DNA from: Chrysoperla carnea
Taxonomy: Eukaryota; Arthropoda; Insecta; Neuroptera; Chrysopidae
NCBI RefSeq assembly: GCF_905475395.1
Contig: NC_058342.1
Coordinates: 2,679,001-2,743,000 of the forward strand
Direction of reading: 5' to 3'
Length of the DNA stretch: 64,000 bases
Shown piece by piece: positions 9,412-18,119 of the stretch; positions within the stretch are counted from its first letter, which is position 1, and each line of letters opens with the position of its first letter. The translations under genes were made by a program, and so were the position numbers. Under the pieces are notes generated by a model. That model was not told the origin of the DNA and made no database searches. It was given only the letters and a program-made list of their open reading frames with translations.

Positions 9412-10368
9412 TCAGTATATTATATTTTCCTCTTTTAACTCTTGTATCAAACTATTTATCTCATTTTGGTGGCTGAAATTCCCCGCGTCACGTGATGCGC
9501 ATAACAGCCGTAATCTGTCACAAAGTTCATCGATTGTATTCCAGTACACATAATCTATGGGATTATTAGTTACTCGTGATAATGTTAGACCGCTACCAGA
9601 AGCAGGAGCCGATGGGTAAAGATGTTTCTTAATGATATTTTTATACTTTAAACTTCTAGTTCCTTGAATTTGACCCTGAGAGTCATAATTCCGTCTATTA
9701 GCGTTTGTTGATGTTACAATTTCTAAATAGTTACGCATGTCTTGCTCTGAATAATTTTTTGGTATCTGTTTTACTAAAAGCTCATATAAACCTGATGTCC
9801 CGTCGTACCATTTTTCGTTGACTTGTATATCGTTATGCTTAATTTGAACAACTGAATTACCTACATATAATCTATCAGCAGCATTATCATAACGTAATCC
9901 GTAAATATTATCGATAAGCTTATCATCTTTATTCGATAATATAAAATAAATGTATTTACCGGCCACATCTCCATAAGTCTTCGTAAAATGCTGAAGTGCA
10001 TGATGATTATTCTCTGGTGATTTTATAATCTCCCTAAATACAACATCAGGAGTGTGTTTTGCATCATCCTCATAGGTGCCTGATAGATTTTGTTTTGTGA
10101 CTACTGGAGTATCTTCAAATAATTTTCGAGCCTTCATTGGCGTATAATTTAATAGTTTATCTTTATTGTCTTCTAGGGTATCATCTTCTATCTTGCGTTT
10201 TATATTCTCTCTCTCTTGTTTTTCTACTAGCTTATTCAACGGATCAGTGATGGGCTTAAATGTTTTTTCTAATGAAATAGTCGCTGTTTGTTCATCAGCT
10301 TTGAGTGCGTTATACTTTTTCTGTATAATATCTCTCAACTTAGCTAGCTGTTTCGTTGCCTGAAGCAT
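9412..10368 (-). CDS. DUF8207-like protein
   Basis: 318 residues starting MLQATKQLAKL at 10368. Residues 1-90 are charged and helical, probably coiled coil. The C-terminal two thirds carry the pattern GLRYDN...YVGNS...WYDGTSGLYELL, then YLEIVTSTNANRR, and NPIDYVYWNTIDELCDRLRLL near the end. I associate this pattern with the arthropod-wide domain DUF8207, whose function is unknown; the name is from recall. It has no signal peptide or membrane segment. It lies downstream of the capsid block on the same strand. The frame is intact, unlike several neighbours. It might be structural or bind DNA, but nothing in the sequence decides this. Confidence 0.65.
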   Translation of the reverse strand: MLQATKQLAKLRDIIQKKYNALKADEQTATISLEKTFKPITDPLNKLVEKQERENIKRKIEDDTLEDNKDKLLNYTPMKARKLFEDTPVVTKQNLSGTYEDDAKHTPDVVFREIIKSPENNHHALQHFTKTYGDVAGKYIYFILSNKDDKLIDNIYGLRYDNAADRLYVGNSVVQIKHNDIQVNEKWYDGTSGLYELLVKQIPKNYSEQDMRNYLEIVTSTNANRRNYDSQGQIQGTRSLKYKNIIKKHLYPSAPASGSGLTLSRVTNNPIDYVYWNTIDELCDRLRLLCASRDAGNFSHQNEINSLIQELKEENIIY

Positions 10369-10642
10369 GTTATCACATGAAAGATCACAAATTAAATGAC
10401 TTATACAGTTGATAAATAGCGCTTAGTAACCTAACAAGCATCATCAATCAACCTAGATAATAAGCTCTTTATAAGGAATAATAATAAATCAACTTGTACT
10501 ACAGATTAGATAAAAAAAATTTTTATTTTAAAAAAATTACAATTTTAGATTAAAACAAAATACAAAATATGAATAAAGACAATCATTTTATTTTTTAATA
10601 TCATTTATTGTTATAACTTTTTTAATCATTAACACTAATTTA
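10369..10642. other. AT-rich spacer
   Basis: Between the DUF8207-like gene and the nuclease-like gene. On the minus strand a TATAAAG near 10470 could serve the DUF8207-like gene. Nothing else is recognised. Confidence 0.4.
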
Positions 10643-11131
10643 TCAACAAGAAGCACCTCCGTATAAAGATATATTAAAAAAATAATGTAATAAATACATA
10701 ATAATATTTGTGGTACAATGTTTATGTTGATAGATGCATAGAGCTTTTGATACACTGTCATTCTTATGGAGCGGTTTTCCACCATCCAAATTTTCAATGT
10801 GGACTGCCCTTGTTGAATTTCGAATTAATTTTTTAATCCAAATTTTCTTTTCTACACCTTTGCAGTATATAACATTATGATTAGCAATGTGTGTTAAAAT
10901 GGTTGATAACTCCCAATAATCGGTGGCTCCTTGATTCCAGTATAAGCCATGGTAATTATTTGAGAGCCAAATTGTTTGTTTCTTATCCGAATCACTTAAT
11001 GTGTTAAATGGAAATGGCGGTTTGAATACATAATGTCCAAAGTGGTTACCATTTGTATCCACAAAACTAAGTTCTTTAACGATGAATTCATTGTTTACTT
11101 TGAAACCCTGTACATCCACTATGTACGCCAT
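10643..11131 (-). CDS. Uncharacterised protein, possibly DnaQ-fold nuclease-related
   Basis: 162 residues beginning MAYIVDVQGFKVNNEFIVKE. The pattern of a buried strand with VDVQGF, a strand-turn-strand, and a later IANHNVIYCKGVEKKIWIKKL resembles the fold order of DEDD exonucleases (an acidic residue on strand 1; a strand with a GxxK helix). A full DEDD set is not visible, so a catalytically altered member is as likely. I recall similar proteins as hypothetical genes near Polinton-like genes in insects. Its ATG lies one base after the stop of the capsid gene, so translation may be coupled. The C-terminus (about residue 135 on) is hydrophobic and may be frame-shifted. Confidence 0.45.
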   Translation of the reverse strand: MAYIVDVQGFKVNNEFIVKELSFVDTNGNHFGHYVFKPPFPFNTLSDSDKKQTIWLSNNYHGLYWNQGATDYWELSTILTHIANHNVIYCKGVEKKIWIKKLIRNSTRAVHIENLDGGKPLHKNDSVSKALCIYQHKHCTTNIIMYLLHYFFNISLYGGASC

Positions 11132-11132
11132 T

Positions 11133-12311
11133 TTAAACTACTCTATTCACAATATTCGTAAGTGGATTGTATTTAAATAATCGATCATGGAACACTATAC
11201 AATACGCATGCGTTTTAGCTGGGAAATTAACACTAGCTTCAAACTCAACGCGCAAGTCCACTATTGTAGATTTAAGTGACTCTGGGTGCTTAGAACAGTC
11301 AATGACAAATAGAGGTGATTTATTTATAAACGTTTCTTTATCTAGCAATGGTTCTGTTATAGAGCGTCTATAGTACGATTTTTGAAAATTACAATACATT
11401 TCATACAGTAACGCTGTTTGATTGTTTGTGTAATTTAGATTCAAATTCACATATGGGTAGGCTTCACCATTTAAATAGACTTTCAAATTTGTTATGTTAC
11501 AATGGTCAAACTGACTGGAATCTTTTAAAATGTTGCGGTAACGATTTGTTTGGAAACAGATAACAGCGTAGCTAGGACATTCTACACTAGTTTTAACACT
11601 CCATGCATGTCTATCAGTTAATGGTAGTTCTGGTATAAGTAGACATTCCATTGATCGAAACCATAACCTCAAATCATCATTTTGATTGACTAAGTTGTAT
11701 AATTTAACTCGCATTTTATCAGACACTTTAACGTATGGAACACACCATTCTAATTTGTTGATTTTAATTTTAGGTTTGCTTGTTGCGACAGTTGACGTAA
11801 AACAATTAATATCATCATTTGCACGAACAATAACGATTTCTTGCTTCATGTCTACGAGAATTTTAGGATAATCTACAAAAAAACCCATATACATTTTCAA
11901 TGGAATACGAACATTGAAGTAACCAGCAGCATCCTTTTTAAAATTTTCACCAAAGCCAGCATTCTCTAAAGCTTTACTTTGATTTTCGTTTAGGGATAGA
12001 TAGTTTTTTATAGTGCTAACGATGCCTACGTTATTAATCACATCAATTACCTTACCACAAATTTCATAACGAATTTCATGAAACATAAATGATATAGCAT
12101 TTGATATGAAGCTGGCTGCATTTGTAGCATCATCATCAGTCACTTGACTTTCACTTGGTAATAAGTACAAGTCTTGTGATTGAATGCAAATTCTACTCTC
12201 ATCGCTTGATTCAAATTTCGATGAATTATAAGCTTGGTGGTTGTGATACTCTAGTCCTCTAATAACATTATCGTACTCAGGTACATTGGTCACTTCTAGT
12301 ATTTCTGCCAT
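11133..12311 (-). CDS. Putative major capsid protein (double jelly-roll type)
   Basis: 392 residues, intact. The N-terminus (VTNVPEYDNV...) is followed by a DESRICIQSQDLYLLPSES segment, FMFHEIRYEICGKVID, and later LEWCVPYVKVSD and an RSMECLLIPELP region, with many predicted beta strands. I recognise this as the family that accompanies the penton-like, protease and ATPase genes in arthropod Polinton-like elements. A DJR capsid role is inferred from context and beta-richness, not from a structural match. It is shorter than typical Polinton capsid proteins of about 500-600 residues, so a divergent or shortened form is possible. A TCAGT initiator lies at 12353-12357 on its strand. It would assemble the virion shell. 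Confidence 0.6.
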   Translation of the reverse strand: MAEILEVTNVPEYDNVIRGLEYHNHQAYNSSKFESSDESRICIQSQDLYLLPSESQVTDDDATNAASFISNAISFMFHEIRYEICGKVIDVINNVGIVSTIKNYLSLNENQSKALENAGFGENFKKDAAGYFNVRIPLKMYMGFFVDYPKILVDMKQEIVIVRANDDINCFTSTVATSKPKIKINKLEWCVPYVKVSDKMRVKLYNLVNQNDDLRLWFRSMECLLIPELPLTDRHAWSVKTSVECPSYAVICFQTNRYRNILKDSSQFDHCNITNLKVYLNGEAYPYVNLNLNYTNNQTALLYEMYCNFQKSYYRRSITEPLLDKETFINKSPLFVIDCSKHPESLKSTIVDLRVEFEASVNFPAKTHAYCIVFHDRLFKYNPLTNIVNRVV

Positions 12312-12386
12312 TCTTCTTCTTCTTCTTAATACAATTGAATTTTATTCGTATAACTGATTTCTTTATTTTAAACCAGCAACTAAATT

Positions 12387-12566
12387 TTACCCAACAATTG
12401 GCCGTTTTAATTTTAAGCCAATTGATTGAAGAAATTTTCTATTTTCGTATGATAACTGTTTGTGATTTTTTATTCTATTGTTGCTCGATTGAGGTTGTTT
12501 TATAGGACGGTTTATAGAAACACTGCCTCCGGCATAACGTGTAGGATGATTAAATACAAAACCCAT
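12387..12566 (-). CDS. 59-residue basic microprotein
   Basis: ATG at 12564-12566, TAA at 12387-12389. The reading is MGFVFNHPTRYAGG..., then a polar middle and NRKFLQSIGLKLKRP near the end. It is strongly basic with an amphipathic C-terminal helix. It sits between the capsid and penton-like genes on the same strand, where a small structural or pX-like peptide would fit. I have the impression that the FLQSIGLKL-type ending recurs in insect elements of this kind. No function is claimed. Confidence 0.5.
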   Translation of the reverse strand: MGFVFNHPTRYAGGSVSINRPIKQPQSSNNRIKNHKQLSYENRKFLQSIGLKLKRPIVG

Positions 12567-12607
12567 TATATCTTTTTCAAGTGTAATCCAATTGTAATGT
12601 TTTCACC

Positions 12608-13243
12608 TCAGAAGTTAACTAATTTACCAGTTTGGTCCACTAACATGAGCGTAATGTTGCTTATAGTTTGACAGTTGATTGGTAAATAAATAACATTCAT
12701 AGGATGTATCACAATTTTATAACCGGGTGGTAGATTTGGTGAAAAATGAAACAATGTGTGACTGATTTCATTGTTATGATACGATTCATTTGTAATATTA
12801 CATTGAACATAAATTGTTTCTACAGGTAAAATATTAACTGTATTGTCACTTTCATGTCTTTTATTTGCATCTAGTTTTCGTTTATTAAATCCCAACATGC
12901 GACAAACAGAATCTGATGGTTCACAGTTTATTACCACAGTACACTTTATTTCACATTTTAATGTATTTGTATTAGCATTTATTTGTAGTGTCACCTCATC
13001 GCCTACAGCTTCTCTTAAATAACGTTCAATATCTTCAACTTCATAAGATCCTGGTGGTATTTCTATGACTTTATCATCGTAATAAAACATGTTATTGTGG
13101 CTGTATATATTAGGTATGGAATTGTACCCTTGTAAATCTACTAGACCCATTTCATAATTTTCATTTTTATCTAATTCAATTGGTGGAGAATAGTCTGTTG
13201 TTAAAAAAGAGCTATCCCCTGTAAAAGTAAGCATGTATGACAT
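12608..13243 (-). CDS. Minor capsid (penton-like) protein
   Basis: 211 residues starting MSYMLTFTGDSSFLTTDY. It is beta-rich and ends with the signature PPGYKIVIHPMNVIYLPIN followed by ITLMLVDQTGKLVNF, which I recognise from Polinton/adintovirus-type minor capsid proteins (single jelly roll, five-fold vertex). The frame is intact and of ordinary length. It lies between the capsid/microprotein pair and the protease, the expected virion-gene neighbourhood. The role as vertex protein is family knowledge, not something the sequence alone proves. Confidence 0.7.
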   Translation of the reverse strand: MSYMLTFTGDSSFLTTDYSPPIELDKNENYEMGLVDLQGYNSIPNIYSHNNMFYYDDKVIEIPPGSYEVEDIERYLREAVGDEVTLQINANTNTLKCEIKCTVVINCEPSDSVCRMLGFNKRKLDANKRHESDNTVNILPVETIYVQCNITNESYHNNEISHTLFHFSPNLPPGYKIVIHPMNVIYLPINCQTISNITLMLVDQTGKLVNF

Positions 13244-13280
13244 CTTGATTTTGAATGAAGTGAATACAAGACTTGCTGGT

Positions 13281-13640
13281 TTATTTATTTAATAAAAATT
13301 GTATACATAGATGTACACAAATCGGAGTATTAAACTGTTGTTGCCTATCAAAATTATATTGAATGTCACATCCGTTAAAATATTTAATGACTTCCACTGG
13401 CGGTCTCAAATTTCCAAAACTATCATAATAGATGACACTTCGATTATACTTTTTATATGCCGTCCAGTGTGTGCCACTATTTTTGGATACATCATGGTTG
13501 ATAATTCCTGTTTCATATTTATATGGTCTTTTGGGTAGGGTGTCACGCATAAAAACACCACGAAAATACGGAATTTTAAATTGTTTAGCATACGCACGTA
13601 GCTCCGTATCGTAAAGTGCTCTACGTGGTAGCGTTTCAAT
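13281..13640 (-). pseudogene. Adenovirus-type cysteine protease (maturation protease), 5' end disturbed
   Basis: The core shows GTHWTAYKK (catalytic His), YYDSFGNLRPP (Asp) and a C-terminal CVHLCIQFLLN segment where the family has a Gln-loop and C-G-H-L-C. One of its two cysteines would be the nucleophile, and the usual Gly is Val here. The only internal ATG (13550) would start after the first conserved helix. The frame remains open upstream to about 13697 without an ATG, and family-like residues (RALYDTELRAYAKQF) are found there. So the true start is lost or in another frame: an overlapping frame ends at 13640. Related proteases cleave capsid precursors in Polintons and adenoviruses. Confidence 0.75.
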
Positions 13641-13683
13641 TAGTTTTTTGCTAAATATAATCCCATGCCTTTGTTGTATGGTC

Positions 13684-14337
13684 TTAAATACAAGCCTTTA
13701 CCCATTGATATAGCTTCCATTGTTTTGTTGTGTCTTTGACTCTCATTAAGTTGATCAAAGCACCTAAAGCAGAGAGTCCTGCGAATATTGGAATTAATGG
13801 AAGTACACCACCAGACTTTGGAACTGGTTTTACACGTGTGGGTGCTTTAATACGTTGACCTCGCACAGCTGCTTTTGCTATTTTTACTGCTGCTTTTAAG
13901 TCCGTTGGTTGTGATTTTTTCAATGCATTTCGTGCCTTTCGCACTGATGCTGTAAAGTTGATAGTTTTCTTTGTCTTTTTCGTCTTATTCATTTTTAATC
14001 CCATACCAAGTGAAGTTTTTGCCTTCATGGCGCCTGTAACGAATAAAGCGGATGCTTTTTCACCAATTGTTGAATCAGATGCTTTGGCACGTTTCCAAGC
14101 GGCTTCAGCTAATTGTTTATCTGCTAGATGACGCTCCTTTAAGTCTTTACTTTTTGAATATGCTATATCATGTACCATACAAGTCTGATCCAATGCGTTT
14201 TTTGGTTTATCACCACGCGCTAATCGTTCTGTCAGCTTAGTTCCAGGTCCACAATATCGATAAGTTGGTATGTGTAATTTATTTATAAGTGTGTTAACAA
14301 TACCTCTTCCTTTGTGTTGTTGCTTCTGATGTGACAT
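13684..14337 (-). pseudogene. Minor virion protein with parvovirus-like phospholipase A2 domain
   Basis: I chose the ATG at 14337 (MSHQKQQ); the frame is open seven codons further with TTG only. Residues 20-85 hold a PLA2 domain: YCGPGT as calcium loop and CMVHDIAYS with the catalytic His-Asp pair. A Lys/Arg-rich stretch follows, then a GGVLPLIPIFAGLSALGAL hydrophobic segment like adenovirus pX/protein VI-type peptides. The last 25 or so residues look out of frame: another frame (13640-13705) reads GKGLYLRPY and GLYLAKN, the ending I would expect. One shift near 13750 is therefore likely. In parvoviruses such a domain opens endosomal membranes during entry; the same use here is inferred. Confidence 0.75.
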
Positions 14338-14428
14338 ACTACTAAATGGTTTAAACAATTAAGTTCACATATATTTAAATGTTTATAAAATGGGTTGTAT
14401 TGAAATTTTAGTCTTAGTTACATTAAAA
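14338..14428. promoter_or_regulatory. 91-bp bidirectional promoter between PLA2 and ATPase genes
   Basis: The two divergent ATGs are 91 bp apart. On the plus strand TATAAAA at 14382-14388 precedes TTAGT at 14414-14418 with about 30-bp spacing. On the minus strand a TTTATAAACATTTAAATATAT run lies about 50 bp before the PLA2 ATG. This is a plausible shared late promoter; the initiators are imperfect. Confidence 0.4.
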
Positions 14429-15112
14429 ATGCGTTTTCATAAACAACAACCCGCTCTGAGTGTTGAAAATTTAATACCAGAAAATACAGACACACAAACA
14501 TATCATGGTCCTCTATTTTCCGATTCACTACGAACAATAATAAGTGGCCCTACTGGTTGTGGTAAAACCAATGTTATGTTGAATTTAATTTATGATGAAA
14601 ACGATTTACGCTTTGAAAACATTTATGTGTACAGTAAATCTCTTTACCAACCGAAATATCAATTACTAGAAGAGACTTTAAAATTAGTGGAAGGGGTTGG
14701 CTATTTTCCATTTAGTTTTACTAGTGAAATTCTTAGTCCGAATGAAGCTCGAGAAAAAAGTCTTTTCATTTTTGATGATGTGAGCTGTCATTCACAACAG
14801 AGAATTAGAGAATACTTTAGTATGGACCGTCATCGAAAAATTGATTGTTTCTACCTATGTCAGAGCTACGCACGTGTTCCAAAGCATAACATAAGGGACA
14901 AAGTTAATTTCTTGGTGTTATTCAAAACGGACGAAATGAATCTAAAACACATATTTTACGATCATGTTGGCTCTGATATGAATTTTCAAAAATTTCATGA
15001 TTTATGTCGACATTGTTGGAGTTCACCAAATGGATTTGTTGTAATAATGAAAAATTTCTCTATGAATACTGGTCGTTATAGGAATGGATTTGATGAATTT
15101 ATTGAATTGTAG
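14429..15112 (+). CDS. FtsK/HerA (A32-like) packaging ATPase
   Basis: 227 residues from ATG 14429. A 13-codon longer start at 14390 exists but reads as a hydrophobic oddity unlike the family start. Walker A is GPTGCGKT near residue 46 and Walker B is LFIFDDV near residue 112. A C-terminal HKVNF-like NFLVLFKTDEMN and FVVIMKNF complete the fold. This is the DNA-translocating ATPase that pumps genomes into capsids in Polintons, adintoviruses and NCLDVs. It is the only gene of the virion block on the plus strand and lies next to the right TIR, a common position. Intact. Confidence 0.85.
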   Translation: MRFHKQQPALSVENLIPENTDTQTYHGPLFSDSLRTIISGPTGCGKTNVMLNLIYDENDLRFENIYVYSKSLYQPKYQLLEETLKLVEGVGYFPFSFTSEILSPNEAREKSLFIFDDVSCHSQQRIREYFSMDRHRKIDCFYLCQSYARVPKHNIRDKVNFLVLFKTDEMNLKHIFYDHVGSDMNFQKFHDLCRHCWSSPNGFVVIMKNFSMNTGRYRNGFDEFIEL

Positions 15113-15399
15113 TGTCACCCAATACTTTATGTGTTTTCTCAGATTCATAATAATAATTTTTTTCTGTAAATTTTTTTTTTTATGTAAATTTTAATCATTA
15201 ATAAATACAAACAAATATTTATAAGATTTTTATTAAATAAAACCTTACATTACATCGTAAACAATAACAATAAAATATATATATATATCTTGCAGTAATA
15301 AAATTCAATATAGGAATGATTTTAAAATAATGCTTGACTTTCTTCGATGTCAACACAATCTTCGTCAACATCGTCTTCCCGGTCACGTGTCCTTGAACG
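15113..15399. other. AT-rich spacer before right TIR
   Basis: Contains T-runs and a (TA) stretch at about 15276-15288. No gene. A GGTCACGTGTCC motif near 15381 repeats the CACGTG theme of the TIR. Confidence 0.4.
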
Positions 15400-16048
15400 A
15401 TTTTTATCATGTAAATTTTGTGTCATATTACATTGCTGATTCATCCTCTTTTATTATAAAAATATTAACATCCGGTCACGTGTCTTGAATTTTATGATGT
15501 ATATTTAAAGTGTCAAATTACAATATTTTTCAAGGTTAGATGTTATCTATTTCAACATATTCTTGAGAATTGCTGACTCCCATAACAATATTCTTTTCTT
15601 GGAATTCAGACTTGCAAATTATTATCTAACACGTTCAAGTGTCATAGTACATTGCTGAATCATAAAAAAATATTAACATCCGGTCACGTGTCTTGACACG
15701 TGCAAAATTATTTTAAGATCAAAGTCGATTCAAACAAGTTTGAACTTGTAACAGGATGATGATATCATATTTTTCAAGGTCAAATGTTATGTCAACATAT
15801 TCTTGAGAATTGCTGACTAATGTCAACGTCCCGCCCCCCGTTCACTCTCCGTCAAGCACCACTGTTGGTCAAAGCCAATGACGTCATCAATGCTTAGGCA
15901 GCCATTCCTCCCCCCACCACACCTCCCGACGCCATCTTGATTTACTATTGGTCAATGACGTCATCCAACTTCCGAGGTTTACAACATTCACCTAGGTTTG
16001 CCATCATAAAGTGTACCATCCAACTGTGCTGAAAGTGAGAGAACTACT
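15400..16048 (-). repeat. Right terminal inverted repeat of Polinton-like element
   Basis: The reverse complement matches 6234-6898, including the two TGACGTCA sites, the G-rich tracts (C-rich here) and two of the three internal repeat blocks. It ends ...ACTACT, then the TSD. Confidence 0.85.
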
Positions 16049-16054
16049 TGAAGT
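16049..16054. repeat. Target-site duplication TGAAGT, right
   Basis: Perfect match to 6228-6233, directly outside the right terminus. Confidence 0.85.
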
Positions 16055-16620
16055 GGTTGAGATTTTGTAGCACAATATTCGAAGATCTTCTCTACGGAGG
16101 GTACATTTATTTTCATGTCTTCACATTCTAACTCCGATTTAGCATAAATAGCTACACAAAACAGAAGTACTTTGCGATGATCCCTTTACAATATTTGTCT
16201 TCTTTTCTTTTTACTTTTAACAGTAATAAAATTTGAAGAATCAGATTCATAAAGCACAATATGAGCAGCATTTGGATGTTCGGAATGGATTCCTTGTTTA
16301 ACCATAGCTGCGTAAGATTTTGGTTGATTGTACAATTGTTCACCTGTGGCTATGTTTATTTGTTGAATTGAATTTTGTTTTTATTGTGTTGTTCACCTGT
16401 TTGTTTGTTTATTATTTGAATTAATTTTTGTTTATCAGCTTGTGGATTCAATTGTTTTTTATGAGCTTCACTGGCAGAACTTGTTTCATTATTAAAGTTG
16501 ATAGTTGTTCCAGAAGGTTGAATATTATTTAAACTAATATTCTGAATTGCCGACTCCGGGATTTGAGGTATTACGTTGTTAAATTCACCGTTAGGTGTCG
16601 CTTCAGAACCAAATATATAT
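16055..16620 (-). pseudogene. 5' half of the LINE split by the Polinton-like element
   Basis: Minus-strand open stretches read PESAIQNISLNN... and INIATGEQLYNQPKSYA near 16350, AAHIVLYESDSSNFI near 16250, and a piece with NVPSVEKIFEYCAT at about 16070-16110. The last piece runs up to the Polinton target site, beyond which the endonuclease resumes at 6227 downwards. Frames shift between pieces. The N-terminal region resembles CR1/Jockey-like leaders before the endonuclease. It shows the LINE was already resident and probably decayed when the DNA element inserted. Confidence 0.65.
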
Positions 16621-17377
16621 ATATAAAGCCTTGCTTGTCTTCAGAAAGGGATTTCAATAGACTTACTTCTTGATCAAAATATAAAATAAAAAAAGATATC
16701 GAAATTTTTAATCAATTTTTTACCATTTTGTAAATATGTTTTTCAAAATTCTCAGATATATAAACCGCGGACAAGTTATAAAATTTCACAGTGTTTGAAA
16801 ATGATCTATTTTGTGCGAAACGTATGTCACCAAAAAAAAAAATTGTTAAAAATACAGAGATGTATTTTAATTGTTAAAAAAATTTATATATATTTTTTTA
16901 ATAAATCGGTGGAATAATAAGCACAGTAGTAGGTTTTAATGTAATTAAGATATGATAGTTTTCGGAAAGGTAACGATTTAAGACAATTTTTTCACTTTTT
17001 AATACACATAGTGCATAGTTTGGTAAAGCTAATACTAAAATTGTTTCTTCTCTTCGCTATACATTTCTTCATTTGCAAACATTATCTGATACAATCCCCG
17101 CGATCGTCTGATAATAACAAACTACTATTTTTTATAATTGTTTGAGTTTTTTGTTACCGTTGGTTTCTTCTGTGATTTTGTGTTTATATGGCGCTAAAAC
17201 ACGTGTTAACTGAGTGAAAATCGAAAGGATTGAATTTTGGCCTTGTGAAACTTGTTTATATAATTTAAAAATAAGATGTTTCATGGCATACAAAATTGGT
17301 TCCATAGGATGGTTTTTATGCAAGTTAGACATATGGCATTATATTTCTGCGTATATGAAATTAATAATGTAGGAAAT
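16621..17377. other. AT-rich unassigned DNA
   Basis: No supported gene. It contains short AT runs and several open stretches of about 60 codons with no family signature. Confidence 0.4.
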
Positions 17378-17490
17378 GGCTTGTTAATCTTTATATTAAT
17401 GATCTTACACTGACTGAGCCTAATTCAATTTTGTTCGCTGATGACACCGCTTTTGCTTTCGATCAGTTGAGTGACGAGAGTTTGAAGGCC
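17378..17490 (+). pseudogene. LINE RT palm fragment with FADDT box
   Basis: A short plus-strand frame reads LYINDLTLTEPNSILFADDT followed by AFAFDQLSDES. It carries the same YINDLTLTE sequence as the decayed LINE at 4615-6227, so it comes from the same family but lies in the opposite orientation. It includes the catalytic ADD box that the other copy lacks. No further RT is found on either side. Confidence 0.75.
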
Positions 17491-17507
17491 TCTATATCTA
17501 AACCTTT

Positions 17508-17510
<3 letters not shown>

Positions 17511-17542
<32 letters not shown>
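17511..17542. repeat. (TA)n microsatellite
   Basis: About 32 bases of alternating TA followed by a T-run. Confidence 0.9.
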
Positions 17543-17552
<10 letters not shown>

Positions 17553-18119
17553 TTTCTACAAATAATCAAAAATGTTATATTTTAAGTACGTCAATTAAAA
17601 ATGTTTTTTTTATTTGTTTGATATTGTTTGTAATTGACTCTAATTGTCTTGTTGTCAATTTTGATTAGTTATAAGCATTATTATTTCAATCAACCTTTTT
17701 TCCTAGTTTTTTTTTATTGCTTTATTGATTCTCTCCATGACGATTGAAATATGTCATTAAATAAAATTAGGGTGATTGATTTTTAAATTATGTTTTTGCT
17801 TATGTAAAAAAAAAAAAAAAATTGTTTTTAAAATATTAAATAAGTTCTATTTTTCATTATATTTTTAGTACAGCGGATTATTTTTATGATTATGTTTAGT
17901 ATGGATGAAATGAAATTCGAATGAAATTTATTTATTGTAATTAAAACATTCATTAATTGTTTGTTTAACAAGTTTTAAATGTTTAATTGATGTAAGGAAC
18001 TTAATAAAAAGTACTTAAGTGAAAAGAGATAAAAATTCAATAATATTGCTTTAGAATTAGGAAACGATAACAATTGAATTATGTATGCACTTTGTTTTTG
18101 TTTCTTCTTTAGTAACGAA
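17543..18119. other. AT-rich unassigned DNA
   Basis: Only homopolymer runs and short frames; nothing recognised. Confidence 0.4.

Larger units (their letters stand above)
6234..16048. mobile_element. Polinton/Maverick (adintovirus-like) element, 9815 bp, lacking polymerase
   Basis: The element is bounded by roughly 650-bp terminal inverted repeats that start AGTAGT and by a 6-bp TSD, both Polinton hallmarks. It carries a virion-type gene block (capsid candidate, penton-like protein, Ulp1/adenovirus-type protease, PLA2 minor protein, packaging ATPase) plus a C-terminal integrase remnant. No protein-primed family B polymerase, the usual largest Polinton gene, is present on either strand. Several frames contain stops or shifts. 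Gene order from the left: small plus-strand gene, integrase remnant (-), zinc-finger (-), DUF8207-like (-), nuclease-like (-), capsid (-), microprotein (-), penton (-), protease (-), PLA2 (-), ATPase (+). It interrupts the endonuclease frame of an older LINE. Confidence 0.85.
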
